Assembly: GCA_033557465.1 (NCBI GenBank)
Contig: CM066039.1
Coordinates: forward strand, 402,461,440 to 402,525,439
DNA: 64,000 nucleotides
Direction of reading: 5' to 3'
DNA from: Ichthyophis bannanicus
Lineage: Eukaryota; Chordata; Amphibia; Gymnophiona; Ichthyophiidae
Shown: piece by piece, positions 21,475-32,405 of the stretch
Layout of the letters: each line of letters starts with the position of its first letter
Position numbering within the stretch: position 1 is the first letter of the stretch
Notes under the pieces: generated by a model
Databases searched by the model: none
Told to the model about the DNA's origin: nothing
Seen by the model: only the letters and a program-made list of their open reading frames with translations
Program-made: the position numbers and the translations under genes

Positions 21475-21606
21475 ATTACTGAAGGCTCCCCTCTAGAGAT
21501 TCTGGCTGATATGGCATAATAATGTCACAAAGAAGCCTATTGAAGTTTCCTGTCTCCACATCTGAAAGTAGGGAGACACAACCCACTTGTACAAACTGGT
21601 CTAGTA
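21475..21606 (+). repeat. Right inverted terminal repeat of DIRS family B
   Basis: Reverse complement of 2765-2893 with about one mismatch in six by eye. It ends near 21616 (ctagtagaaaaatatgg). Confidence 0.78.
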
Positions 21607-21699
21607 GAAAAATATGGAAGCTAAATTAGAAGAGATGAATTATAAAGACTATTAATGAAGGATTAATCAAAGGACTAAGTGAAAAATCAATTTGTGAAC

Positions 21700-22127
21700 A
21701 TCTTTATCTTTATTTCTACATTTTATATATCGCTCTTGTCGGGACATTAGAGCATTTTACAATAAAAAGGTCTACGCCACTAAACTATGGAAAAGGAACG
21801 CCGTAAAAAAAATGGGAAAGAGGGAGAGACAGCGGCAAAATCAAACAATAAATAAACAAAACAGACAGAAAATACTCAGGGAGGGATGGCAGAGGGGAGG
21901 TCAAAGGCCTGTTGAAACAAGTGAGTTTTTAGCAATTCTTTGAACTTAGGGTATGAAGGTTCCAGACGGAGGGAAGGTGGTAGAGCGTTCCAGAGTGAGG
22001 GGCTGAGAAAAAAAGAAGGCCGAGTGACGAGTCTGTTCTAGATGTGCCTGAGAAGGGGAGGGTAAGGACAAGCGGTTAGCATGCAATGAGCGAAGTTGGC
22101 AGTACGGTGTATGAAGGGAGATAAGAT
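21700..22127 (-). pseudogene. L2-clade LINE (copy F), C-terminus and 3' end
   Basis: The minus strand reads LEQTRHSAFFFSQPLTLERS and, after a frameshift, FKELLKTHLFQQAF. This is the conserved end of L2 ORF2 (...FKxxLKTHLFxxAF). The 5' half of the same copy is at 24721-25667; the Penelope-like element lies between them. Confidence 0.8.
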
Positions 22128-22449
22128 GACTCATATATGGCAATACTCCAGTCACCCGGGGAGGGGTCCCACCCCCAGGAGGGGAAGACAATCCGCTGTC
22201 CAAGTACCACTCTCGATGTGAATACAAAGCCCTCCTGTATGCCCTTGAAATAATCGTCTTAGGATAGCCTTTCACTGACAATCGTTGCCACAAATCCATG
22301 GCATGATGTTTGTACTGGGCTGTGGAAGAACAAACGACGGATTCTCAAAAACTGTCCAAAGGGGAGTTCCCGACGTAGAGGCTCTGGATGGAAACTGCCA
22401 AAATTCAGCAAACTATTTCTTTGTACCGGCTTCCTATACAGTGTGGTGA
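22128..22449 (-). mobile_element. Inverted partial duplicate of the Penelope-like element
   Basis: This segment is a near-identical reverse complement of about 23366-23690 in the adjacent direct copy (for example TTLYRKPVQRNSLLNFGSFH on the minus strand here, ...FGSFY there). It joins the direct copy head-on near 22449. Penelope-like elements are known to leave complex inverted or tandem partial copies. Confidence 0.88.
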
Positions 22450-22452
22450 GAT

Positions 22453-23745
22453 ATTCGGAGTGCGGACAAAGGAGGAGCGATCGTGGTATGGGATACGGAG
22501 ATTTCTCTCTCCAAATTACAAGCACATGTGTTCGACTCTCGTGTTTATCGGCGGCTATCAGCAGATCCTACTGAGTCTTTAAAGTCTGAGATCCATGAGC
22601 TGCTTTTGGGGGCTTTTTCAAGAAGTTGGATTACCTCTCGGGAATTACGGTTTCGTTCCATTTCTCATCCAAAGATACCGGTAATCTATTTTGTTCCCAA
22701 GGTCCACAAATCTCTATCTGACCCCCCTGGTAGACCAATAGTTTCGTGTCGAGGGTCGGTCCTTGAACCGCTATCGAAATTTTGTGATGTCTTTCTCAAG
22801 GTAGAGGCTGCCACTGTACAGTCGTATATCCGAGATTCAACGCATTTTTTGAGTTTTTTGCATACACTTTGTTTACCATCTACAACTTGGTATATTGTTA
22901 CATTAGACGTGGTGGCCCTATACACTAATGTTGATCAGGGGGAGGTGGTGGACCTGTTGCATTCCAAATTTACTACGGCACCAACTCGATTACCTAAAGA
23001 TTTTTTGATTACATTGATCTCTTTAGTACTTACCCGAAATTATTTTCTTTTTGAAGGGGCTTTTTTTCAGCAAATTTTCGGCATTGCAATGGGGGCCACA
23101 GTAGCCCCCTCTCTTGCAACGTTATACATGGCGGCAATTGAGGAACAGTATATTTTTCCTTCAGAAGGATTTGCCAATGTGGCATTATGGAAAAGATTTC
23201 TTGATATCTTTTTCATTTGGCTTTCTGATCTTGCCTCTTTACAGGTTTTTATTGGTTGGTTAGATACCATCAAACCGCATATAAAATATACTGCTCATAT
23301 CGCTTTGGATAAACTTGAGTTTTTAGACATGCTGGTCTATCGTGAGGGATCGACATTGCTCACCACGCTGTATAGGAAGCCGGTACAAAGAAATAGTTTG
23401 CTGAATTTTGGCAGTTTCTATCCAGAGCTTCTACGTCGGGGACTCCCCTTTGGACAGTTTTTGAGAATCCGTCGTTTATGTTCTTCCACAGCCCAGTACA
23501 AACATCATGCCATGGATTTGTGGCAACGATTGTCAGTGAAAGGCTATCCTAAGACGATTATTTCAAGGGCATACAGGAGGGCTTTGTATTCACATCGAGA
23601 GTGGTACTTGGACAGCGGATTGTCTTCCCCTCCTGGGGGTGGGACCCCTCCCCAGGTGACTGGAGTATTGCCATATATGAGTCATTCTGGCAAAGTGGCA
23701 TCGATATTAAGGAAACACTGGGCAGTACTTTATGTCCCAGTTTGA
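22453..23745 (+). pseudogene. Penelope-like reverse transcriptase
   Basis: An open frame of about 430 residues. Visible blocks, in order: SADKGGAIVVWDTEISLSKL (PLE fingers), IPVIYFVPKVHKS and GRPIVS, LDVVALYTNV (motif A Asp), GIAMGATVAPSLATLYMAA (motif B), KRFLDIFFIW (motif C), LEFLDMLVY, TTLYRKPVQRNSLL. Motif C in this family is normally R-Y/F-x-D-D-I/V; here one Asp is missing (FLD-IF), so the catalytic pair is lost although the frame remains open. This RT belongs to the telomerase-related PLE clade. It is followed closely by the endonuclease in another frame. Confidence 0.88.
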
Positions 23746-23774
23746 ATAAGCCGCTGTAAATAGCTTATTCGAGA

Positions 23775-24290
23775 GGACGAAACCTTCGGGATCGGCTGGT
23801 GAGATCTGCTACATGTACTGATCAGCCGCTTGAGTCTGCTGGTAGACTGGGTGCTCATGACATTTGTGGGAATTGTACTTATTGTACTTTGGCTATAACA
23901 GGCACGACTTGGACTGATTTGATTACGGGAAAGGTCTTTCGTCGTCGATGGTTTACTACATGTGCATCAGATTTTGTAGTATACATTTTTATCTGCCCTT
24001 GTACCCAATATTATGTTGGTAGCACCAGCCGCGCTGTGCGGCTACGATTGGGTGAACATGCGTCCCGATTGCGACATTCTGTATTGACAGCCCCGATGGT
24101 ACAGCACTGTCTAGATTTCCATCATAAGTTCGAACATTTCAAATGGACAGTGCTTGATTTTGTACCATATGATCCGAGGGGAGGAGATCGACTGGCCCGT
24201 CTAAGAAACCTTGAACAGCGCTGGATTTTCACATTAAACTCAATGACTCCTGCAGGATTGAATAAGGACATTGATTGGCTAACACTGTGA
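23775..24290 (+). pseudogene. Penelope-like GIY-YIG endonuclease
   Basis: Reads CGNCTYC (a Cys-rich linker typical of PLE), then FVVYIFICPC...YYVGSTSRAVRLRLGEH, the GIY-YIG core in its PLE form with the Arg and Glu/His positions. It ends with the conserved tail FEHFKWTVLDFVPYDPRGGD, LEQRWIFTLNSM, IDWLTL. In intact PLEs the RT and endonuclease are one protein. Here a frameshift near 23745-23800 splits them, so I call it broken, though the domain itself is open. PLE2 at 61665-62263 encodes a homologue. Confidence 0.88.
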
Positions 24291-24474
24291 GGTATAAACC
24301 TATCTGTGTAGGGGTTCCCCTGTGGTGGGGTTTCCCTGCTGGTTGTGATTGGTTCATCCTTTAATAGGCGGTTCTATAAATTGGCCTATCTGATTGGCCC
24401 CCTGACGTCACCCGCCAAAAGCTCCAGCGTTTTTTGGATTTGGAACAGATGGACACACTATTTTGCTTTGGGGA

Positions 24475-24535
24475 CACTTGAAACAGAAGCTGGTTGCTTC
24501 GAAACGTGCACGTCGTGCTTGAGCAGCTAAGTGTG
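24475..24535 (+). ncRNA. Hammerhead-like three-way junction in PLE1 3' region
   Basis: Predicted helices: I, acactt with aagtgt; II, gaagc with gcttc around tggtt; III, cgtg with cacg. GAAA joins II and III, and TC follows III. PLE terminal regions are known to carry hammerhead ribozymes with GAAAC...GTC in this arrangement. The strand joining I and II should read CTGANGA but is GAAACA here, so activity is doubtful. A related sequence lies at 61421-61475 (minus). Confidence 0.45.
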
Positions 24536-24720
24536 AAGCCTTTTTATGGTTTTTAAGACAAGTTAATCATTTATATGAATAAGAAAAAGATATAATAAAT
24601 AAAAAAAAAGGGGTATGTACTGCGTGAGGTGCTGAGGAAGTCCTCCTCACCTTGCGGTTTATGCCCGACAAAAAAATGATTTGGTGATTGCAGTTGGGGG
24701 TTCGGGTATTCTTTTGACTG

Positions 24721-25667
24721 TTGAATCAGAAGAGGCAGGGGAAAGAGGAAAATATTAAACAGAGGAGAAAGGACAGAACCCTGGGGCACACCACAGGCAA
24801 GGGGGCGCGAGGAGGAGGACTGATTGTTAGAATGGACAGTTAAGGAGTGAGCTGTGAGAAAAAAGCGGAACCACTGCCATACTGTGCCGCGCAATCCAAT
24901 ATCATAGAGGCGAGAAAGAAGAGTCTGGTGGTCAATCAAATCAAATGCTGCGGAAAGGTCAAGAGAAACAATGAGGGTAATATCTCCACGATCGTGGGTG
25001 ACGTGGATTTCATTCAAGAGGGCCAGAAGGACAGTTTCTGTACTGTGCCCCGGCCGAAATCCTGCTTGTCCAGGATGAAGGGCATTAGTGGCTTCTACAT
25101 GTGCGTTTAGTTGTGAAAATGCAAAACGTTCCAGTAACTTGGCTAGAAAAGGGAGGTTTGAAACAGGGTGCCAATGGGATAGCACAGAGGTGTCAAGGGA
25201 AGGTTGTTTCAAGAGAGGATAGACCATAGCAGATTTCTATAGGAAAGGGAAGTGGCCAGAAGATAGACTAGTATTAATGATAGAGACCATGATGGGTATT
25301 AATTGTAAGGAAGGCTCGGCCAGCCAGTGGGATGGAATTGGGTCCAGCTGGCATTTTGTCATCCTGGACTTAGAAAGTGCTTGTAGTAATTCTGCAGAAG
25401 TAATAGGATAAAAGGAAGACCGGGTATGAGCTAATGCTCGATTGGGAGGAGAAGAGGGTAGATTTACTTGCCCAGAAATAGTCAACTCGCCAGAAGGAGT
25501 AGGAGATGGAGAAGAGGGCAAGGACAGCAGGGGTGGAGGTGGGGGGCTAGAAAAGGAGGAGCGCAAATTCAGAATTCTCTGCAAAAAAGGTAGCCAGCAT
25601 CTGAGGAGCTGGAGTTTTGCTTGACAGATTAGGAGTAGGAGTGGTAGAGGACAGCTTGCACAAAATT
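24721..25667 (-). pseudogene. L2-clade LINE (copy F), reverse transcriptase
   Basis: The minus strand reads SNLPFLAKLLERFAFSQLN, GFRPGHSTETVLLALLNEI, VSLDLSAAFDLIDHQTLL (motif A) and CGVPQGSVLSPLFNIF (motif B). This is the typical L2 RT palm order. It is cut by the Penelope-like element before the YADD motif. The upstream part (25660-25330) carries the degraded pre-RT linker. Confidence 0.85.
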
Positions 25668-26768
25668 GTAACATAACATAAGAAATGCCATACAGGGTCA
25701 GACCAAGGTCCATCAAGCCCAGTATCCCATTTCCAACAGTGACCAATCCAGGTCACAAGTACCTAACAGGTTACCAAACAAGCACACAAGTTCCACAATG
25801 CTTGTCCCGAGGTAAGCAGTAGATTTCCCAGGTCCTCTTTTATAATGATTTATGGATATTTCCTCCAGGAACTTGTCCAAACTTTTTTAAAACTCAGCTA
25901 CACTAACAGCCTTCACTACATCCTCCGGGTAGCAAATTCCAAAGTTTGATTATGAGTTGAGTGAAAAATATTTTCTCTTATTAGTCTTAAATGGATTACA
26001 GTGTTGCTTCATTGTGTGTCCCCTAGTCTTTCTATGTTTTGGAGGTATAAACAAACGATCTACGTTTACCTGTTCCATTACATTACATTCATTAATTTAT
26101 AGACCACAGTCATATCTCCCCTCAGCCGTCTCTTTTCCAAGCAGAAAAGCCTTAACCTTTTAAGCATTTCCTCATAGCCGTATCCTTCCATCACCTTTAT
26201 CATTTTGGTGGCTCTTCTCTATACCTTTTCTAATTCCGCTATATGCTTTTTAAGATATGGCGACCAGAACTGCACTAAATATTCAAGGTGTGGTCACACC
26301 ATGGAACGATACAGAGGCATATCATCCTCCTTTATTTTATTCTCCTTTCCTTATGATTCCTAGCATTCTACTTGCTTTCTGGGCCGCTGCTTCATACTAG
26401 GAGGAGGGTTTCAACGTATTATCCAGGATGACACCTAAATCTTTTTCCTGGATGGTGGTTCCTAATGTGGAACCTTGCATCGTGTAACCATAGTTTGGGT
26501 TGTTCTTTCCTAGATGCATAACTTTGCACTTATCCATAATAACATTAATCTGCCACTCTGACATCCAGTCTTACAAATTATCAAGGTCTTCTTGCAATTT
26601 TTCATAATCCTCTTGTGTTTTAACTTTGATTAATTGTCTCATCTGCAAATCTGATCACCTCACCCATTCCCATTTCCAGGTCATTTATATGTTTAAAAAC
26701 AGCGAGCCCAGCACAGATCCCTGGGGTACTCCACTACTCACCTTCACCCCCTTCTACCAACACTGTTC
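25668..26768 (-). mobile_element. CR1 family E, 3' part (RT motif B to 3' end)
   Basis: The 3' end at 25668 has the 'aacataacataag' octamer-like tail (complement of cttatgtt repeats) and the 'gccatacagggtcagacc' 3' UTR. It continues up through a degraded C-terminal domain to SSGVPQGSVLGS near 26750. The coding continues at about 29594 on the far side of an L2 insertion. Confidence 0.8.
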
Positions 26769-27168
26769 AGCCTTCCGCTTCTGCTGGTCCTAGTTCCACT
26801 GCTTTGGCTACTTTCTTTTCTTCCAAAGTACAGCCACTTTTCTCTTCCCTCCCAGTTAGTACTGCCCCCTTGTTGTAACCTCCCTCCCCTTCCAATTCGC
26901 ATTCTTGGTTTTCCTTTCAGCTTCTCTCCTCCATAGAATTGGTTAAGATCATCACTACGTCACACAAAACAAATTGCGCCCTTGACCCAATCCCTTCAAA
27001 AAGACTTTAGGAACCATCCCTTGCTCTGATCCCCTTTCTCCTCTCCATGCTCAATTCCTCTCTCCCCTCTGCTATGTTCCCTACTCCCTGGAAACATGCC
27101 CTGGTTCGTCCTCTCATCAACCTTCACTTGACCCTACAAGTCCCTGCATACTACCTTCCAGTATCCAA

Positions 27169-28015
27169 GAACATAAGAACATAAGATATGCCATACTGGG
27201 TCAGACCAAGGTCCATCAAGCCCAGTATCCTGTTTCCAACAGTGGCCAATCTAGGTCATACGTACCTAGCAGTTTCCCCAAAAGACACAGGTTACGCAAT
27301 ACTTGTACTGAGTCAAGCATTGATATCCTGGGTCCCTTCTTAATAATGGTTTATGGACCTTTCCTCCAGGAACTTGTCCAAACCTTTTTTAAACCCAGCT
27401 ACACTAACAGCCTTTACTACATCCTCCGGTAACAAATTCCAGAGTTTGATTACATGTTGAGTGAAAAAATATTTTCTTTTATTAGTCTTAAATAGTTTAC
27501 CCTGTAGCTTCATTGCATGCCCCCTAGTCTTTCTATATTCTGATAACGTAAACAATCGATCTACGTTTACCCTTTCCACTCCGTTCATTAATTTATAGAC
27601 TTCTATCATATCTCCCCTCAGCCGTCTCCTTTCCAGGTTAAAGAGTCCTAACCTTTTTAGCCTTTCTTCATAGGCGTATCCTTCCATCCCCTTTACCATT
27701 TTGGTGGCTCTTCTCTGAACCTTTTCTAATAACGCTATATCCTTTTTAAGATACGGCGACCAGAATTGCACACAATATTCAAGGTGCGGTCTCACCATGG
27801 AACGGTATAGAGGCATTATAATATCTTTTGTTTTATTTTCCATTCCTTTCCTTATGATACCTAGCATTCTATTTGCTCTCTTGGCAGCCGCTGCACACTG
27901 GGCCGAGGGTTTTAACATGTTATCCACAATGACGCCTAAATCTTTTTACTGGGTGGTGGTTCCTAATGTGGAACCTTGCATTGTGTAACCATAGTTTGGG
28001 TTGTTCTTCCCTAGG
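27169..28015 (-). mobile_element. 5'-truncated CR1 family E fragment nested in L2 copy G
   Basis: Starts with the CR1 3' terminal repeats (agaacataagaacataag) at 27169 and runs to 28015. It contains the conserved C-terminal coding listed separately. Truncation at the 5' side is the usual outcome of target-primed insertion. Confidence 0.88.
27340..27927 (-). CDS. CR1 ORF2 C-terminal domain, open fragment
   Basis: A clean frame of about 195 residues. It contains [80 protein letters not shown] and a final [13 protein letters not shown]...FKKGLDKFL. This is the conserved region after the CR1 polymerase. It has no start of its own and no polymerase, so it is a fragment of the retrotransposon gene, but it is well preserved and relatively young. 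Confidence 0.8.
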   Translation of the reverse strand: MDNMLKPSAQCAAAAKRANRMLGIIRKGMENKTKDIIMPLYRSMVRPHLEYCVQFWSPYLKKDIALLEKVQRRATKMVKGMEGYAYEERLKRLGLFNLERRRLRGDMIEVYKLMNGVERVNVDRLFTLSEYRKTRGHAMKLQGKLFKTNKRKYFFTQHVIKLWNLLPEDVVKAVSVAGFKKGLDKFLEERSINHY

Positions 28016-29335
28016 TGCTCCCCTTTGTCTCAAAGGTTCGAGAAAGTTGTCTTCTTTCAGTTGTCGGATCATCTAGACTCGGTCCATTTTTTAAACTCCT
28101 TACAATCTGATTTCCGTTCTGGCCATAGTACTGAATCTATCCTTTTGTCTTTTCTTAATGAATTTCACGTTGCACATGATCGGGGTGATCTCTCTCTAGT
28201 GGTTTCCTTGGACCTGTCGGCTGCCTTTGATCTTGTAGACTGCTCCCTTCTCCATTCTCATCTTAAGTATGCAGGTCTGAAAGGCACTGTCTTCTGCTAG
28301 TTTCATTCTTTTCTTCACTCCCGCTCTTTCTCTGTCATCTCCCCTTCTGATACTTCTTCTCCTCTACCTCTGCCTTGTGGTGTTCCCCAAGGATCTGTCC
28401 TTGCACCTCTACTCTTTAATGGCTCTCTTACCCCTCTCACTCTCCTGGTGCAGCAATCTGGTTTGTCGGCATATTACTAAGCTGACGATATCATTCTCCT
28501 TCACCACACTTCCCCTACGTTCCCTGATCTCTCCCCTCTCAACATCTGTCTGTCGCTTGTTGCTGAATGTGGTTTTGGTAGGGTTCAGGTGAAGGAGGTT
28601 CATGGAAAGCCAGTTATATGTTTCACGTTTGGGGACATCTCTCCTGCACTGGCACCCTCCCTTCTTGGTAACCCCATTCCTTTGATTTCCTCTCTCCGTT
28701 AACTGGATGCGATCCTCAACTCAGACCTTTCCTTCCACCAGCACATCTCTGCCCTCCTTCGCCGCTCCTTTTTCCTCTGCCAAATCAGAGCAGTTAGTAA
28801 TGTACTTTCCAATCCCACATTCACTACTCTCCTTCTTTCACTAGTCATTTCACATATCGATTATGGCAATATCATTTTTGCTGGTCTTCCACATCATCAG
28901 ATACATAGACTCCAACTGGTACAAAACACTGCTGCCCGGATCCTATCACATACTACCAGGTGCTGCTACATTATGCCTCATCTTATTCAGCTCCACTGGT
29001 TGCCAGTTCCCCAGCACATTATTTTCAAGCTCTTAATCATGACCCACAGAGCCCTCTACTCGCATACTCCACAATATCTGGCCAATGTCCTACAGTTCCG
29101 TCTGGGGCACCTCAGCCTCCAGTCCATACATGTCAGCCACTTTGAACTTCCCTCCCTAGCCCGCGCTCGCTTTGAGTGCACCTGTACTTCTGTATTTTTC
29201 TTCCTGGCACCCTCTATTTGGAACTCCCTTTCCCTCTCATTCCGACAAGAACAGCCATATCCTAAGTTCAAAGCCCTCCTTAAGACCCATCTCTTTTGCC
29301 TGGCTTATGACCTTCCCTCAGATTCTCTTAGCTAG
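28001..29335 (+). pseudogene. L2 copy G reverse transcriptase and C-terminus
   Basis: RT reads RFEKVVFFQLSDHLDSVHFL, FRSGHSTESILLSFLNEF and SLDLSAAFDLVD (motif A) at 28038-28250, then a degraded CGVPQGSVL region near 28375-28400. The C-terminal block LIQLHWLPVPQHIIFKLLIM and FKALLKTHLFCLAYDLP lies at 28980-29320. Frameshifts and stops interrupt it throughout. Confidence 0.82.
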
Positions 29336-29756
29336 TTCCCTTTCCTTCTTTTCTCTCATCTCTCCCGTCTCTCTCCTTTACCTAAGCATGCTTGCAGCTT
29401 TCCTATATTGGTCTGTAGTTCTTTTCTGTTTCTTAGCCATTCCTGGCTCTTCCTCTGTATTTTATATTTATTGTAAACCATCCTGCTGGTTCCCAAAGGT
29501 ACAGTACAGAAAGAAACCCAATAAAGGTAAAGATATTGAGAAAATTGGCCATTTAGCCCTTCTCTCTGCTTTCTATCTTTTAATCAGTTCCTGATCCACA
29601 ATAGTACACGGCCTCCTATCCCATGACTTTTTAATTTGACCAAGAGTCTCTCATGAGGAACCTTATCAAAGGCTTTCTGAAAATACAGATACACTATATC
29701 AACTTGCTCACTTTTGTCTGTTTATTCACACCTAAAGAAAAATAACTGATTGATTT

Positions 29757-29908
29757 ATTTTGCTTATTTAACATTTCTTATATACTGCCTTTCATGATAT
29801 CAAGGCGGTTTACATTGAACAAACAAATTACATTGAAAGGGGCATTATAACTTGGAGATAACTATTTTACAGGGGACATGGGCAATGGAGGGTTAAGTGG
29901 CTTGTAAA
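29757..29908 (-). mobile_element. Truncated L2-tailed SINE
   Basis: Reverse complement of the tail half of the SINE at 19973-20256 (cttatatactgcctttcatgatatcaaggcgg...). The tRNA head is missing. Confidence 0.8.
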
Positions 29909-30001
29909 ATAAGACCTTCTTTGGCTAAATTCATGTTGGTTCTCTCTCATTAAACCATGACTATCTACATGTTCAGTAATTTTACTCCTTATAATGATTT
30001 C

Positions 30002-30226
30002 TAGTAGAGAAATAGCCTAGTGATTAGAGTAACTGTCTGGTACCCAGAAGATCAAGGGTTCAATTCCCACTGGCACTCTTTGTGACCTTGGGAAAGTCAC
30101 TTTACCCTCCATTGTCTTGGAAGAAAAGGTCTGGCAATCTACTTCCGGTGATATGATGCCAAAAAAACCCAGAGGAAGCTGCGTCGCCAGGAGTCAGCAA
30201 TGACTTGATGGCACAAAAATGGTTTC
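30002..30226 (+). mobile_element. tRNA-headed SINE with RTE/BovB-type tail
   Basis: Head: tagcctagtgattagagtaac, with box B 'aagggttcaattccc'. Instead of an L2 tail it ends tgccaaaaaaacccagagg...gtcgccaggagtcagcaatgacttgatggcac, a form known from RTE/BovB LINE 3' ends. A relative is at 44415-44772. Confidence 0.75.
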
Positions 30227-31614
30227 TACCATTTTGCCCTGAACTTACGTCAGCCTCATCGATCTGTAGTTAACTGGATCACCGTTGGAACCCTTTTTAA
30301 AAATAGGCATTACATTGGCCACTCTCTAATCTTCAGGTATTACAGATTATTTTAATGATAGTAGTTCTGCAATCTCATATTTCAGTTCTTTCAACATCCT
30401 TTGATGTATACCATCTGGTCCAGGTGATTTACTGCTCTTCAGTTTATCAAAGGCTTGTAATACATTTCACAGGTTTAGCAATATTTCTTTCAATTCTTCT
30501 GCTACATTACCTTTAAATACCATTTGAGGCATGGGTAGTGTTCCTACATCTTCCTCAGTAAAGATCGAAGCAAAGAATTAATTCATTCTCTCCGCTAAAA
30601 TCCTTATCCTCTCTTAGCGCCCCTTTTACCCCTCTATCATCCAATGGTTCAACTGCCTCATAGGTTTTTACTACAAATGTACTTGAAAACGTTTTTATTT
30701 GCGTTTTTGCTTCCATGGCAAGCTTTTTTTCAAATTCTCTCTTTGCCTGCCTTATCAATGCCTTGCATCAAACTTGCCAGTGTTTACATTGTTTCCCATT
30801 TTCATCATTCAACTCCTTTTTCCATTTCCTGAAAGACACAATTTTGGCTACAACAGCCTCTCTGACCTCGCCTTTAAACCATTCTGGCAGCTTTTTGGAT
30901 TTCCTTTCACTTTTCTTAAAGCATGGAATACATCTGGTCTGGGCTTCAAAGACAGTATTTTTTAAACAATGCCCATGCTTGATGTAAATCTTTAACCTTT
31001 GCAGCTGCTCATTTTAGTTTTTTCTTAACTATTTTCCTCAGTTTATCATAATCTCTCTTTTGAAAGTTAAAAGGTAGTACTGTGGATTTCCTTGCTGTCT
31101 TACTTCCATTTATTAAATCAAATGTGATTTATGCTATGATCACTATTGCCAAGTGGCTCCAACATCCTTATCTCTTGCACCTGATCTTGTGTTCCACTAA
31201 GGACTAGGTCCAAAAGAGCTTCCCCTCTTGTCGGGTCATGAACCAGCTGCTCCAAGAAGCAGTCATTTATTTCATCTAGAAACTTTATCTCCCTAGCATG
31301 TCCTGCTGTGACAATGACCCAATTGATAGTGGAGTAATTGAAATCACCCAGTATTATTACTGTGTTCTAACTTTTGTTAGCTTCCCTGATTTCTTTGAGC
31401 ATTTCATCATTCATTTGTTCATTCTGGACAGACGGTCAATAGTACACCCCCACTACCATCGCCTTCCCCTTTTTAGGTGGAATTTTGATTCAAAGAAATT
31501 CTACAGTGTATTTTGTTTCCTGCAAAACTCTAAGAGTGCAACCCCTCCAATAATTTGATCTACTCTATTGATATGTCCTAACTTCAATCTTTTGCAAGTA
31601 TCCTTTAAGGATAC

Positions 31615-31895
31615 ATTTATTTAACTAGGCTTATGCACTGCTTTTCAACCAGTCAAAGCGGTGTACATTAAGGTACTGTATATATATCTTTCCCTTGTCC
31701 CCAAAGGGCTCACAATCTATGTTTTTGTACCTGAGGCAAAGGATGGTTAGGTAGCTTGCCCACGACCACAAGGAGCACCCGTGGGACTAGAAACCCCCAT
31801 CCTTCTGGCCCAAGGTTGCTGTCCTCTAGCAGGATTTGAATTCCTGGCCCTCCAGCCTATGGTAACTTGCCCCGACCACGCCTCCCTCCTTAACC
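31615..31895 (-). mobile_element. tRNA-derived SINE with L2-type tail, inverted
   Basis: Reverse complement of the 1801-2074 family: tail at 31615-31700, 'ctagaaacccccatccttctgg' body, and head complement 'ccccgaccacgcctccctcctt' at 31870-31895. It splits the CR1 family E copy between ORF2 and ORF1. Confidence 0.85.
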
Positions 31896-31928
31896 ATGCG
31901 CTCTTGCAAACCTTGTGCTCTTGGGCGA

Positions 31929-32405
31929 CTATTGGCTTTCCCCTATTATCAAGTTCAAAAGCTGCTTTCTTTCCTTTTTAAAGGTTAATGCTAGCAGCCT
32001 GGTTCCATCCCAGTTAAGGTGAAGCCCATCCCTTCTGGAAAGTCTCTCCTTTCCCCAGAATGTTGCACAGTTCCTAACAAATCCAAAATCCTCTTTCTTG
32101 CACCATTGCCTTATCCAGTGCATTGAGACTAACTCTGCCTGCCTTTTGGTCCTGGACATGGAACAGGATGCATTTCTGAGAATGCAACCCTGGAAGCTCT
32201 GGATTATAACTTCCTACCTAAAAGCCTGAATTTGGCCTGCAGAAGCTTCCCTCCCACAGTTTCTTATGTCAGTGGTACCAATATGTACAGAGAATGTAGA
32301 CTCCTCCCTAGTGCTATCTAAAACCTTGTCTAGGTGGCATGTGAGGTCTGCTACCTTCACACCAGGTAGGCATGTTACTAGGCTGTCTTCACGGTCACCA
32401 GCCAC
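31929..32405 (-). pseudogene. CR1 family E ORF1 esterase domain
   Basis: The minus strand reads DKVLDSTREESTFSVHIGTT (about 32340-32270), the GxND block with Asn replaced by Thr. Near 32060-32000 it reads LSRRDGLHLNWDGTRLLA, the block V Asp-x-x-His of SGNH esterases. This is the CR1 ORF1 esterase fold in a family distinct from C1. Frameshifts separate the pieces. Confidence 0.78.

Larger units (their letters stand above)
19262..21616 (-). mobile_element. DIRS family B, right part (5' half of coding strand)
   Basis: Holds the RT N-terminus, a decayed gag interrupted by a SINE (19973-20256), and the right terminal repeat (21475-21606) that pairs with 2765-2893. With 2731-4954 it makes up one disrupted element. 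Confidence 0.72.
22450..24720 (+). mobile_element. Penelope-like element PLE1 (5' truncated)
   Basis: Contains an RT, a GIY-YIG endonuclease in a second frame, and a 3' region with a ribozyme-like fold at 24475-24535. It starts inside the RT (IRSADKGGAIVVWD) and is inserted in the L2 copy F. The exact 3' boundary between about 24600 and 24720 is uncertain. Confidence 0.88.
26769..29593 (+). mobile_element. L2-clade LINE (copy G) nested in CR1 family E
   Basis: The plus strand carries the pre-RT linker (26930-27168, LDPIPS-type), RT (28030-28300) and C-terminus (28960-29335). A CR1 3' fragment (27169-28015) is nested between linker and RT. The end of the element near 29480-29545 shows tgtaaaccatcctgctgg and cccaataaagg. 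Confidence 0.82.
29594..31614 (-). pseudogene. CR1 family E ORF2, RT and linker
   Basis: The minus strand near 29720-29610 reads SEQVDIVYLYFQKAFDKVPH then LLVKLKSHGIGG (RT motif A). Near 30758-30600 it reads AKREFEKKLAMEAKTQIKTF, the linker before RT. The endonuclease region (31600-31000) is more decayed. Two SINEs (29757-29908 and 30002-30226) sit within it. Continues from 26768 and to 31895. Confidence 0.78.

Noticed and set aside
22128..22449. Twin-priming 5' inversion of the Penelope-like element
   Set aside because: The inverted part duplicates an internal segment still present in the direct copy, whereas twin priming inverts sequence missing from it.
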